Shown: piece by piece, positions 25,597 through 34,909 of the stretch
How the letters are laid out: every line of letters begins with the position of its first letter
How positions within the stretch are numbered: position 1 is the stretch's first letter
Source of the DNA: Fibrobacterota bacterium
GTDB taxonomy: Bacteria; Fibrobacterota; Chitinivibrionia; Chitinivibrionales; Chitinispirillaceae
Assembly: GCA_023436205.1 (NCBI GenBank)
Contig: JAEZKC010000139.1
Span: forward strand, 1 to 55,554
Direction: 5' to 3'
Length of the DNA: 55,554 bases
Notes under the pieces: model-generated
What the model was told of the DNA's origin: nothing
Seen by the model: the letters and a program-made list of their open reading frames with translations, nothing else
The model's database searches: none
Made by a program: the position numbers and the translations under genes

Positions 25597-27051
25597 TTGA
25601 AACGCTCAAATATCATCACATGCACAGTGGGAGTTTGCGCCTTGATTTTGTCAACGCACCTCCCTGCCATTGCACAGGCAGAGAGAAAATATTCTCCTAT
25701 TGTTACCGAAGATGCCAATCCGGCTCTGAAATCACCGATTACCCTCACCGCCAAAGACGCCAACCTCTCAGAGGTGCTCAGAATTTTGGCTGATAGATCA
25801 GGAATGAATTTTGTGGTGGGAGAAGGGGTTGAACGGGAAAAAATCACTATCATTCTCAACAGGACCCCTCTGGATGAATCCATAAATCTACTTGTGAGAG
25901 CTGCCGGTCTTTCATATGAAATAATCGGCAATTCAATTCTCATTGCAGAACCGGGTAAACTTAAGGACGAAGTGGGACTTTCATCGTATGTGGTGGAATT
26001 AAAATATGCAAAAGCTGAAGAAGTTGCAACCAATCTTTCCGACTTGACTAAAAACATCAAAGTAGATAAAGGCGGCAACAGGCTTATTTGCTATACCAGC
26101 CCCAGAATAATACTGGAAATCGAAAGAATTGTAAAATCAATAGATCACCCTCATATACTGGTCTTGCTTGAAACCCGACTATTAGAGGTTTCCATGGACA
26201 GGCTGGGCCAATACGGTCTGAACTGGAGTCAGCTCTCCCCCGTTGAATCTGGTATAGCTATACCCTCGCAACCAATTGACCAGGCATTCAGCGCACAGGG
26301 AGCTATCCGGGGGCCGATCAATTTAAGACTTGCACTTGACCTTATGCTGTCAAACGGTGATGCACGCATTTTGATGGATTCAAAGTTGACAACAACTAAC
26401 AACAGGGAAGCATCTCTGCATATCGGAGAAGTTGTTCCCTACGTAATCCAGTCGTACAATCTTTCAGCTTCCGGTGGTGTAAACCAGCAGATTGAGAAGG
26501 AAAATGTGGGGGTTCTCCTGACCATGACACCCCATGTTAACGATCAGAGTCAGATAACTCTCAACCTCAAACCTGAGGTATCAAATATTGTCGGCTGGAA
26601 GGGACCAAACGGTGACATTCCTCTGGTTCGAGTCCGTAAGACAAATACAACAGTGAGAGTCGAAAACGGGCAGACTGTTTTGCTTGCCGGTCTTTTGTCC
26701 GAAGATCGTTCAATGGAAATCCGGAAATTGCCGATTCTGGGCAGCATTCCCGTTATCGGACTGCTTTTCCAGAATCGAAGAGAAGTGAATCAGAGGAAAA
26801 ATCTTATAGTGGAAGTTGTTCCGAGGATAATCAATGATCCTTCAGAAATTTCCAAAATAATGCAATCACAGTTGGATTTGAATAGTTCCTCTCTCGAAGA
26901 AAATGCCTCTATGGTTCCCAAGTCTCAGGGAGAAGTCAAAGCTGTACCAATTTCTGAACCACCATCTGCTGAAACGCATTCCGGTGAGCAGAGCAGAGTT
27001 GTTCCGAATACGAATAAAAATGAGCTAACAAACACGTCCAGCTCCAAGTGA
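25597..27051 (+). CDS. pilQ: Type IV pilus secretin PilQ
   Basis: 484 residues starting at TTG. Signal peptide 1-26 (ending AIAQA). A secretin/TonB short N-terminal domain at about 48-110 (LTAKDANLSEVLRILADRSG) is followed by one N1-type domain at about 128-195 (YVVELKYAKAEEVATNL). The secretin domain spans about 235-415, with the signature VRVENGQTVLLAGLLSEDR and PILGSIPVIGLLF. It lacks the AMIN domains of proteobacterial PilQ, hence the short length. The Ser/Glu-rich tail of about 60 residues may be a pilotin-binding or periplasmic tail. Confidence 0.92.
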   Translation: MKRSNIITCTVGVCALILSTHLPAIAQAERKYSPIVTEDANPALKSPITLTAKDANLSEVLRILADRSGMNFVVGEGVEREKITIILNRTPLDESINLLVRAAGLSYEIIGNSILIAEPGKLKDEVGLSSYVVELKYAKAEEVATNLSDLTKNIKVDKGGNRLICYTSPRIILEIERIVKSIDHPHILVLLETRLLEVSMDRLGQYGLNWSQLSPVESGIAIPSQPIDQAFSAQGAIRGPINLRLALDLMLSNGDARILMDSKLTTTNNREASLHIGEVVPYVIQSYNLSASGGVNQQIEKENVGVLLTMTPHVNDQSQITLNLKPEVSNIVGWKGPNGDIPLVRVRKTNTTVRVENGQTVLLAGLLSEDRSMEIRKLPILGSIPVIGLLFQNRREVNQRKNLIVEVVPRIINDPSEISKIMQSQLDLNSSSLEENASMVPKSQGEVKAVPISEPPSAETHSGEQSRVVPNTNKNELTNTSSSK

Positions 27052-27061
27052 GGAACAAGAA

Positions 27062-28168
27062 ATGATTCAGGAAGCATATAATACCGCTCAAGTTCGGAAA
27101 CCGGCAGAACCGGTTTCTCATATCCGTGATCTATTAGTAACTGTTGTACGAAACAATGCCACCGACCTACTTTTAAGCGTCGGTCAGCAGCCTCAGGTCC
27201 GCCTGAACGGGAAACTGGTTTCCCTTGATTATGCTATCTTAACTCCGGACAAGACCCTGGAGCTTTGCTATCAGGTTATGAGTGAGTTTCAGCAGAAGAA
27301 ACTGGAGGAGGACTGGGAGGTTGACTTCTCCTTCGGAATCCAGAATCTTTCCCGTTTCAGAGCCAACGTTTACATGCAGAGAGGTTCTGTTTCAGGTGCT
27401 TTCCGCCGGATACCGTACCAGATCCTTTCTTTTGAAGAATTAAGTCTTCCTCCCGTAGTGCAGCAGATGTGTGAAAAGCCAAACGGACTTGTTTTGGTTA
27501 CCGGACCAACTGGTTGCGGCAAGTCAACCACTTTGGCAGCCATGATCGACAGAATTAATGCGACAAGGTCACAGCACATTATCACTATTGAAGATCCCAT
27601 CGAGTATTTACACAACCATTCCAGATGCACAGTCGACCAGAGAGAAGTTCAGGCTGACACCAAATCATTTCACAATGCTCTTAGAAGTATTCTGAGACAA
27701 GACCCGGATGTCGTTCTTCTAGGCGAGATGCGTGATGCTGAATCGATTCAGGCAGCCCTTACCATAGCAGAAACGGGCCATTTGTGTTTTGCTACGCTGC
27801 ACACAAATTCCTGTTCACAGACGCTCTCACGCATCGTAGATGTTTTCCCGGGTGACAAACAGCAGCAGATTCGCACCCAATTGGCGATGAGTCTTAACTG
27901 TGTGTTCACCCAGTCTCTTTTGCCTAGAATAGGAGGTGGTCTGCAACTGGTGCTGGAAATAATGGTTGCCACTCCCGCCATAAAGGCCATAATTAGAGAA
28001 AACAAGCTGCACAACATCGACAACCATATTCAGCTTGGGGCAAAATTCGGTATGCAGACCATGAATCAGTCCCTGGCTGCAGCTGTAAAGGCTGGCCTGG
28101 TATATGAGCAGGATGCACTTTCGGTTAGTTTGGATCAGGAAGATTTCCGAAAATGCATGCTCACCTGA
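27062..28168 (+). CDS. pilT: Type IV pilus retraction ATPase PilT
   Basis: 368 residues. PAS-like N-terminal domain (20-120), Walker A GPTGCGKSTT with Lys154, Asp box ITIEDPIEYLH, Walker B VVLLGEMRDAES, and His box GHLCFATLHTNS. The PilT-specific AIRNLIRE motif appears as AIKAIIRE, and GMQTMNQSL follows. The stop of pilQ is 10 bases upstream, so it belongs to the same operon. It powers pilus retraction. Confidence 0.93.
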   Translation: MIQEAYNTAQVRKPAEPVSHIRDLLVTVVRNNATDLLLSVGQQPQVRLNGKLVSLDYAILTPDKTLELCYQVMSEFQQKKLEEDWEVDFSFGIQNLSRFRANVYMQRGSVSGAFRRIPYQILSFEELSLPPVVQQMCEKPNGLVLVTGPTGCGKSTTLAAMIDRINATRSQHIITIEDPIEYLHNHSRCTVDQREVQADTKSFHNALRSILRQDPDVVLLGEMRDAESIQAALTIAETGHLCFATLHTNSCSQTLSRIVDVFPGDKQQQIRTQLAMSLNCVFTQSLLPRIGGGLQLVLEIMVATPAIKAIIRENKLHNIDNHIQLGAKFGMQTMNQSLAAAVKAGLVYEQDALSVSLDQEDFRKCMLT

Positions 28169-28233
28169 TTTGGCTTGGATTTTGTTGATATTACCTGAAA
28201 GCAGAGTTGATAAATTCAAAAAGCGAGAACAGA

Positions 28234-30372
28234 ATGGAAACCGCAATCATTGAAAAAAGCACAGCATCTCTCACTGTCGCTCTTCTGGGATATTCAGATG
28301 CCGGGTTCAACTACTTAAGCAAGCTTCTATCACTTATCGACTCCGGAAACCCTGTCGATATTTGTAAATACAGCCTGGCGAATCCGGTTAATGCAAAATG
28401 TGATCTGGCAATTGCGGTTTTGGAGAAGATGGCCGATTTCAATCGATACTGTACAGATATTGGGCTGCTGAAGAAGCAGGCCCAATATCAGATTGTCATC
28501 TGCGCGGCACGGGAAAAAGACCGCAAATTTATTGAAGAACACCGTCTTGAACTCCCTTCCGACGACATTCTGTTCCTTCCCTTGAAACCGAACAATTTTC
28601 TAAAAATTATCAGAACACATATTGTAAGCACTACAATAGCCAAGTCAAAAACATCCAAAGCTGAAATCGGTTCTCATCATCAGGCTTTCGGTCAGTTACT
28701 CGTCGATCATAAATTGATTAATGCCATTGAACTCAAAAAAGCGCTTGATCATCAGAAAATAACAGGCAAACGGCTGGGCGATGCACTTGTTGAACTTGGA
28801 TACATCGATGAAGACCAAAAAACATCCTTTCTTTCGAGTCAGCTTGATGTACCGCTCGCCACCGCTCGCCAATATGCTTCCGCAGACATGAATGTGGTTG
28901 CTCTTATTCCAGAACATATGGCAAGGAGATTTTGTTGTGTCGCTCTGGAGAAAAAGGAGGATGAACTTTTAGTCGCTATGACAGATGTGCTGGATCTTAG
29001 ACTCCTTGATACCCTTAGGGATACTGCCGATCTTAGAATTATTCCCATACTTGGCAAAAAAGAGGATATCACCACTTCCATCGAACGATTCTATCGAGAC
29101 ATATCTTCTCATAAAGATGCATCAAGACTGGTGGCAGATCTGGGCGATGATGTCGAATACATCAAGAGCAAAGAAGAAGAATTTGATCTTGAACAAATGG
29201 CTGCGGCAGGTGCGGAACTGGGAATAATCAAACTTGTGAACATGCTTATTACAAACGCCATAAGAGACAAGGCGAGTGACATTCACATTGAACCTATGGA
29301 AAAGGATGTGATGGTCAGATATCGTATCGATGGAGACATGCGAAGGGTTATGTCCCCTCCTAAAAAATCACATCATGCCATAATTGCCAGAATTAAAATA
29401 CTGTCAGATTTAAATATTGCCGAACGGAGACTTCCCCAAGATGGAAGAATGGTGATAAAAATGTCCAATCGTGAGGTCGACATTAGAGTTTCTATTCTGC
29501 CTACCATTTTCGGGGAGAAAGCTGTTCTGAGAATTTTGGACAAGGAGGCTTTCGAAAAAAGCACCGCTAATCTGGGGTTTACCAGCTACGATGAAGGCAT
29601 CTTCAGATCACAAATCGCAAAACCCTATGGTATGATCATTGTCACTGGCCCAACAGGAAGCGGAAAATCGACCACGCTCTACAGTGCCTTACAAATAGTA
29701 AAAAATGTTACTCGCAATATTATAACTGTTGAAGATCCGGTCGAGTTTCACATGGAGGGAATAAACCAAGTACATGTCAACACGAAAATAGGTTTGACAT
29801 TCGCCAATGCCCTAAGATCAATTCTCAGACAGGATCCCGATATCGTTCTTATTGGTGAAATACGTGATGAAGAAACTGCTGATATCGCCATAAAAATGGC
29901 CCTCACGGGGCATCTTGTGTTCTCAACTCTTCATACTAACGATGCAGCAAGCTCCATAGCACGATTCGTTGACATAGGAGTTCCTCCGTTGCTGCTTGGT
30001 TCATCACTCAATCTAATCATAGCGCAACGGCTGGTGCGAAAAATATGTCCAAAATGCAAAACTGAGTACATACCCGATCCCGAACTGCTTGAAGGGCTTG
30101 GGTTAAACCCCGCATCGGTACCCAAATTGTACAAAGGAATCGGGTGCGTGACCTGTAACGGAACCGGGTATTCAGGAAGAACTGGAATTTTTGAATTGCT
30201 GACTGTCTCCAGAACCATTCGCAAAATGATTCTCAAGAACAGTTCCACTATCGAAATCCAGGAACAGGCCGAGAAAGAGGGTATGAAAACTCTCCGCAAG
30301 GCGGGAATCGAAATGGCCCTGAAAGGAATCACCACCATTGAACAGATAATCGCAGCGACAACAGAAATTTGA
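28234..30372 (+). CDS. pilB: Type IV pilus extension ATPase PilB with extra N-terminal receiver-like domain
   Basis: 712 residues from the ATG at 28234; a TTG at 28207 would add nine. Residues about 10-140 look like a receiver fold: hydrophobic strands ALLGYSD, CDLAIAVL, QIVICAA and ILFLPLKP in order, including the Lys-Pro of receivers. An MshEN domain follows at about 155-290, with GKRLGDALVELGYI as the better of two c-di-GMP-type motifs. The ATPase core has Walker A GPTGSGKST (Lys478), ITVEDPVEF, Walker B IVLIGEIRDEET and the zinc Cys4 (CPKC...CVTC). Usual PilB is about 570 residues. It drives pilus extension. Confidence 0.93.
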   Translation: METAIIEKSTASLTVALLGYSDAGFNYLSKLLSLIDSGNPVDICKYSLANPVNAKCDLAIAVLEKMADFNRYCTDIGLLKKQAQYQIVICAAREKDRKFIEEHRLELPSDDILFLPLKPNNFLKIIRTHIVSTTIAKSKTSKAEIGSHHQAFGQLLVDHKLINAIELKKALDHQKITGKRLGDALVELGYIDEDQKTSFLSSQLDVPLATARQYASADMNVVALIPEHMARRFCCVALEKKEDELLVAMTDVLDLRLLDTLRDTADLRIIPILGKKEDITTSIERFYRDISSHKDASRLVADLGDDVEYIKSKEEEFDLEQMAAAGAELGIIKLVNMLITNAIRDKASDIHIEPMEKDVMVRYRIDGDMRRVMSPPKKSHHAIIARIKILSDLNIAERRLPQDGRMVIKMSNREVDIRVSILPTIFGEKAVLRILDKEAFEKSTANLGFTSYDEGIFRSQIAKPYGMIIVTGPTGSGKSTTLYSALQIVKNVTRNIITVEDPVEFHMEGINQVHVNTKIGLTFANALRSILRQDPDIVLIGEIRDEETADIAIKMALTGHLVFSTLHTNDAASSIARFVDIGVPPLLLGSSLNLIIAQRLVRKICPKCKTEYIPDPELLEGLGLNPASVPKLYKGIGCVTCNGTGYSGRTGIFELLTVSRTIRKMILKNSSTIEIQEQAEKEGMKTLRKAGIEMALKGITTIEQIIAATTEI

Positions 30373-30457
30373 CAATCTAGGGACAAAATCACTGCCCAGA
30401 CATTTTTTAATTTTGTGAAAAAGAGGTACTCACCTACTAAAGGATTTCCCCCGCTGT

Positions 30458-31522
30458 CTACTTCAGACTTAGTTTCAACTTGAAATCATTGGTGCTCGTG
30501 GCATTGAATAGCGCTTCCTCTTCCGTTACAAGGCCCGAATTTAATAAATCCAGGATTGCCTGATCAAATGTCTGAGAACCATACAGGTCTCTTCCTTTAG
30601 CCATGTTATCTATAATTTCAAAGGTTTTCGAGGGATCCAGAATGTAGTCTCTTATTGCTGCATTTACAACCATAACTTCAGAAGCCAGTACAAGCCCGGT
30701 ACCGTCGGCACGGTTAAGCAGGCGCTGGGATATTACTGCATTAAGATTGGATGCAAGCTGGAGACGTATCTGCTTTTGCTGATGAGGAGGAAATGAATCA
30801 ACAAATCTTCCGATGGTTTCTTTGGCATCGGTGGTATGGACAGTTGATAGTACTAGATGACCCGTTTCTGCTGCACGCAATGCAATTTCCATCGTTTGAG
30901 CATCCCGAAGTTCTCCCACCATTATGACATCAGGATCCTGTCGCAATGCAGCCTTGAATGCAGTGGAGAAATCTCCAGTATCGAGTCCGACCTCGCGCTG
31001 GTTTATTGATGAAAGTATGTCACTGTGCAGAAATTCAATTGGATCTTCTATGGTTATGATATGATATGCAAATAAATTGTTTATGTAATCAACCATTGCG
31101 GCAAGTGTCGATGATTTCCCGCTACCTGTAATTCCGGTTACCAGAATGAGGCCACGCTTGGATTCAGACAGCTTTTTTATTACGTCTGGAACCCCCAGCT
31201 CCTCAAGGGTGGGCACTTTATAAGGAATAATTCTTAAAGTTAAGGAAAAACTGCCTCTTTGTCTGAACACGTTCACTCTGAATCTGCAGTAACCGCTTAA
31301 AGAATAGGAAGTATCGATCTCCATGCATTGGCTGAATTCCTGCCAGTGTTTCTGCCCGAGGAAATGTTTTGCAAGGTCAAGCGTGTCCTGAGGTTGGAGA
31401 TGGGGAGCATTAACAGCCTTTAAGAAGCCTCTAACTCTCAGCAGTGGTGGTCTACCCACCTTGAAATGAATATCGGATACACCTTCCACTGCAAGATTTT
31501 TAAGCAATTCATCGTAATTCAT
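30458..31522 (-). CDS. Second PilT/PilU-type ATPase
   Basis: 354 residues from the ATG at 31522, which has GGGAGG upstream; the longer reading to 31570 has no site. Walker A is GITGSGKSST, the Asp box ITIEDPIEFLH, Walker B VIMVGELRDAQT, and the His box GHLVLSTVHTTD. The AIRNLIRE position reads AIRDYILD and is followed by GSQTFDQAI, which is closer to PilU than to PilT. It is convergent with pilB with 85 bases between. It probably modulates retraction together with PilT. Confidence 0.9.
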   Translation of the reverse strand: MNYDELLKNLAVEGVSDIHFKVGRPPLLRVRGFLKAVNAPHLQPQDTLDLAKHFLGQKHWQEFSQCMEIDTSYSLSGYCRFRVNVFRQRGSFSLTLRIIPYKVPTLEELGVPDVIKKLSESKRGLILVTGITGSGKSSTLAAMVDYINNLFAYHIITIEDPIEFLHSDILSSINQREVGLDTGDFSTAFKAALRQDPDVIMVGELRDAQTMEIALRAAETGHLVLSTVHTTDAKETIGRFVDSFPPHQQKQIRLQLASNLNAVISQRLLNRADGTGLVLASEVMVVNAAIRDYILDPSKTFEIIDNMAKGRDLYGSQTFDQAILDLLNSGLVTEEEALFNATSTNDFKLKLSLK

Positions 31523-31642
31523 AAAACCTCCCAGCTTTTTGCATCCACAAATCTTTGTATTGTGAAGCAATAACTGAACCGTTCTTCATCCCGGAAGATT
31601 GTTATTTTACTGAGAGGGACCTGGGTTACTCTTTTCGAAAAG

Positions 31643-34075
31643 CTATAATTGCAAATTATTTAAAATGGGAGGTGTATAACTTTTCAATAGAAGTGAAAGT
31701 GTTACCACAGTAACCGAACTTAAAGCCATAGCCAAACCGGCCAATTCCGGTCGGAATGTCCAACCGAACAGTGGATTGAAAATACCCGCTGCCAATGGAA
31801 TGAGGGCAGCATTGTAAGCAAAAGCCCAAAAAAGATTCCATTTGATTCTTCCCATAAGCTTTCGTCCCAGTTGAATAGCTGCAGGAACTCCCAGCGGATC
31901 ACTTTTGACCAGCACAACTTCCCCACTTTCCACTGCGACATCGGTTCCGCCTCCCATCGCTATTCCCACATCTGCCTGAACCAGAGCCGGAGCATCATTT
32001 ATTCCATCACCGACTACCGCCACCACTTCACCGCGAGATTGCAGCTCTTTAACTTTTAGGGATTTCTCGTTTGGCAGAACTTCCGCCAGAACATCATCTA
32101 TTCCAATCAGCTTAGCTACGGCAGAAGCAGTTCTCGCATTATCACCGGAAAGCATCATCACTTTGAGCCCCATATCGTGCAGAGCTTTGACTGCGTTTAA
32201 TGAAGTACTTCGGACAGTATCGGCGACAGCAATAACACCCAGTGCCGATGTATCCTGACAAATCACAACAACAGTTTTGCCCTCATTCTCGAGAACTTGA
32301 ATCTGTTTCTCCTTTTCGGAACTGATCACTACTCCGGACTGAACAGCCCCCTTGAAGTTACCTGCAAAAATTTTATGTGATTCAAGCATACCAGTCACTC
32401 CGGCACCTTCAATGATACCAAACTCCCGACACTGACTAAACGCTACTCCCTCCCCGGTTGCTTTCTCAACCACCGCCTCAGCGAGCGGGTGCTGGGAGTT
32501 CTTTTCCAGCGATGCAGCAGATGCGAGCAACTCTTTTTCGGTACCGGTCCAAACAACAATATCAGTCACCACCGGCTTCCCTTGAGTCAAAGTCCCGGTT
32601 TTATCAAACACTACAGTGGTAAGTCTTTGCGCATTTTCCAGAGCTTCACCATTTTTAATGAGAATTCCCATTTCAGCTCCTCGACCGATTCCCACGGTTA
32701 CTGCAGTTGGAGAAGCCAATCCCAGAGCACACGGACAGGCGATAACCAGTACCGCAATCAGAGTAGTCAATGAAAACAGCAGCGTTTCACCCGCAATGAA
32801 GTACCATCCACAGAAAGCCAGTACAGCAATGCCGAGAACTACAGGTATGAACCAGGCCACCACGCCGTCAGCAATACGCTGAATAGGAGGTCTTGACGAC
32901 TGAGCTTCCCGTACAAGACGAATTATCTGCGAAAGCATGGTGTCTTTACCCACTTTAGTAGCTCTGAATTTCAAAACACCATTCCGGTTAACAGTACCTC
33001 CAACCATTTCCGCTCCCACCCTCTTGTGAACTGGAAGCGATTCACCCGTAAGCATGCTTTCGTCAACCGAGCTTTCACCCTCTATAACTTCTCCATCTAC
33101 AGGTATCCTCTCTCCCGGTTTTATAAATATTACATCTCCAATCGAAATATCTTCCACAGCCACCACTTTTTCACCTTTATCAGTGATTATGGTTGCCGTT
33201 TTAGGAGCAAGATTCATCAGCTTCTTTATAGACTCTGAGGTTTTCCCGCGTGCCCGTGATTCCAAAAATCTGCCCAGCGTCAAAAAGCCGGAAAGCATAA
33301 TGGCTGTTTCGTAGAACATAAACTGATGCCGGTCCAGTATTCCCACAGTTCCAAGAACACTTGCAGCATAGGCGGTGAAAATACCCATGGAGTACATCAC
33401 ATCCATAGTGAGATTTCTGGAACGCAGCGCTTTGATTGCGGCGGTAAAAATCGGCCAGGACACGTAAAGAAAAACCGGAGTTGCAACTGCAAACATTATC
33501 CAGGACACAAGCAGGGTGACCAACTGATGGTTGAACATGAGAAACATGAGGGGAACACTCACCCCGAACGAAAGTACTATCTGTAAAATCCGGTTTCTCT
33601 GCTCACGCTTTCGCTGAACCTCTGCTTCTTCTCCTCTGTCAGTTTCATCTATGAGTCCACGGTATTCGTAGCCGGCTTTAGTGACTGCCTCCCGGATTTC
33701 CCTGGGACCGATGGACTGAGGTGTGAAGACGACCTGTGCAGAATCTGTTGAGGGGTTTACGGATGCATCCAGTACCCCCGGAAGCTTAAGCAACTCCTGA
33801 CGTACACTGTTTGCACATGATGCACAGGTCATTCCGAACACCGTGAAAGAGAGAGAATCCTGTACTAAACGGTATCCGGTATCGGTGACTATTTTCTCCA
33901 AATCCGTTGTCGTAAGTGACGAGCTGTCGTATTCAACCCGGGCGCTTTCAGTTCCGAAATTCACCTCAGCGGAGGATATGTGGGGATTTTTCTGCAGAGC
34001 CTGTTCCAGATTACGTGCACAGTTCGCACAGTGCATTCCATGTATGGAAAGTTCGATTTTACGCATATCACTCAT
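31643..34075 (-). CDS. copA: Copper-translocating P-type ATPase (P1B)
   Basis: About 810 residues. Two heavy-metal-associated domains at the N-terminus, with GMHCANC and GMTCASC. Eight membrane helices of P1B type. The metal-site motif is CPC (Cys447-Pro-Cys449). The phosphorylation loop DKTGT has Asp491, and HP (SQHPLAEAV) and GDGINDAP are present. The CPC motif with two CxxC domains fits Cu(I) export (CopA). The start is uncertain: ATG at 34075 or five codons upstream at 34090, neither with a strong binding site. No copper chaperone or CueR/CsoR gene is adjacent. It may be co-transcribed with the ThiF-like gene. Confidence 0.93.
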   Translation of the reverse strand: MSDMRKIELSIHGMHCANCARNLEQALQKNPHISSAEVNFGTESARVEYDSSSLTTTDLEKIVTDTGYRLVQDSLSFTVFGMTCASCANSVRQELLKLPGVLDASVNPSTDSAQVVFTPQSIGPREIREAVTKAGYEYRGLIDETDRGEEAEVQRKREQRNRILQIVLSFGVSVPLMFLMFNHQLVTLLVSWIMFAVATPVFLYVSWPIFTAAIKALRSRNLTMDVMYSMGIFTAYAASVLGTVGILDRHQFMFYETAIMLSGFLTLGRFLESRARGKTSESIKKLMNLAPKTATIITDKGEKVVAVEDISIGDVIFIKPGERIPVDGEVIEGESSVDESMLTGESLPVHKRVGAEMVGGTVNRNGVLKFRATKVGKDTMLSQIIRLVREAQSSRPPIQRIADGVVAWFIPVVLGIAVLAFCGWYFIAGETLLFSLTTLIAVLVIACPCALGLASPTAVTVGIGRGAEMGILIKNGEALENAQRLTTVVFDKTGTLTQGKPVVTDIVVWTGTEKELLASAASLEKNSQHPLAEAVVEKATGEGVAFSQCREFGIIEGAGVTGMLESHKIFAGNFKGAVQSGVVISSEKEKQIQVLENEGKTVVVICQDTSALGVIAVADTVRSTSLNAVKALHDMGLKVMMLSGDNARTASAVAKLIGIDDVLAEVLPNEKSLKVKELQSRGEVVAVVGDGINDAPALVQADVGIAMGGGTDVAVESGEVVLVKSDPLGVPAAIQLGRKLMGRIKWNLFWAFAYNAALIPLAAGIFNPLFGWTFRPELAGLAMALSSVTVVTLSLLLKSYTPPILNNLQL

Positions 34076-34131
34076 AGTAGGTCCGATCATTCAAAGTTCA
34101 AATGGGATTACGAATAGCTGCCCTTAAAGAT

Positions 34132-34749
34132 TTAAACAGTTCCGGAACCAAGAACCCAGTTTAAAACAACATCCGCCTGTTTAGCGGCAGCAATGGCAAC
34201 ACAGGGAGCATAGGGCTTGACACTCTGCCCCACTGCGGACTCCTGATCCCCCACCAGGAAAAAATTCTCCTTCACTTTTCTGGTCACGATTCGGTCACTG
34301 TCTCCATATCCGCCCAACCCGCTGGCACTGACAAGCAGCTTGGAAGAGTTTAAAAACTCACCCACAATCATGGCTTTTGCTTCTGCCCGATCGAAAGCTT
34401 CCACGACAACCTGGCAGTCTGCAAAAATGTGCCTGCAGGATTGTGCATCCAATTTATGAGCATGAGCCTGAATTTCAGCCTTGGGATTGAGAGATTGTAT
34501 TATCTCCCTCAGGCACTGAGCCTTGAGTTTACCGACGTGTTGAGGGAAATAGACTTGGCGATTCAGGTTTGAGGGCTCGACCAGGTCAAAATCGGCAATA
34601 ACAAATTTTTCGAAACCGCTTCTGGCGAGCATGAGAGCGCAGTTTGACCCCAGTCCCCCTGCTCCCGCAATGCCGATTCTGCTGTTTTTTATGTGACTCA
34701 ACTGCTCTGGAGAGTAAAAGGAGCGGCTAACCTCATCGAAATTAAACAT
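34132..34749 (-). CDS. thiF: ThiF-family adenylyltransferase
   Basis: 205 residues, a short Rossmann-fold E1-like enzyme. GIAGAGGLGSNCALML is the ATP-binding glycine motif, and DFDLVEPSNLNRQ gives the Asp and Arg that bind ATP. The CxxC zinc pairs of MoeB and long ThiF are absent. This matches the short ThiF of anaerobes, which activates the ThiS sulfur carrier for thiazole synthesis. No thiS, thiG or thiH lies in the window, so it could also serve another sulfur-carrier protein. Confidence 0.8.
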   Translation of the reverse strand: MFNFDEVSRSFYSPEQLSHIKNSRIGIAGAGGLGSNCALMLARSGFEKFVIADFDLVEPSNLNRQVYFPQHVGKLKAQCLREIIQSLNPKAEIQAHAHKLDAQSCRHIFADCQVVVEAFDRAEAKAMIVGEFLNSSKLLVSASGLGGYGDSDRIVTRKVKENFFLVGDQESAVGQSVKPYAPCVAIAAAKQADVVLNWVLGSGTV

Positions 34750-34782
34750 TTGTTTTACCTTTTTGCAAAAAAAACTATATAG

Positions 34783-34810
34783 TTGATTTGTTTTTAGTAT
34801 AATTTATATA
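34783..34810 (+). promoter_or_regulatory. Putative promoter of the fibro-slime gene
   Basis: TTGATT (34783-34788), a 16-base spacer and TATATA (34805-34810), in a very AT-rich stretch. It leaves a leader of about 95 bases. Confidence 0.4.
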
Positions 34811-34909
34811 AAGGTGTGCTCGCACCGATATGAGTGATTTCTGAAAAATGTTAAATCGCGCAAATTGTGGCAGTTTAAGCGCTTTTTCTTACACAGGGGG
34901 ATGTAGGGT

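Noticed and set aside
34856..34889. Leader terminator before the fibro-slime gene
   Set aside because: The stem is only four pairs (GCGC/GCGC) with a 17-base loop.
34811..34909. Possible riboswitch in the fibro-slime leader
   Set aside because: Only a 4-bp hairpin and a weak GCGC pairing before a short T-run; no known riboswitch core such as GEMM could be matched.
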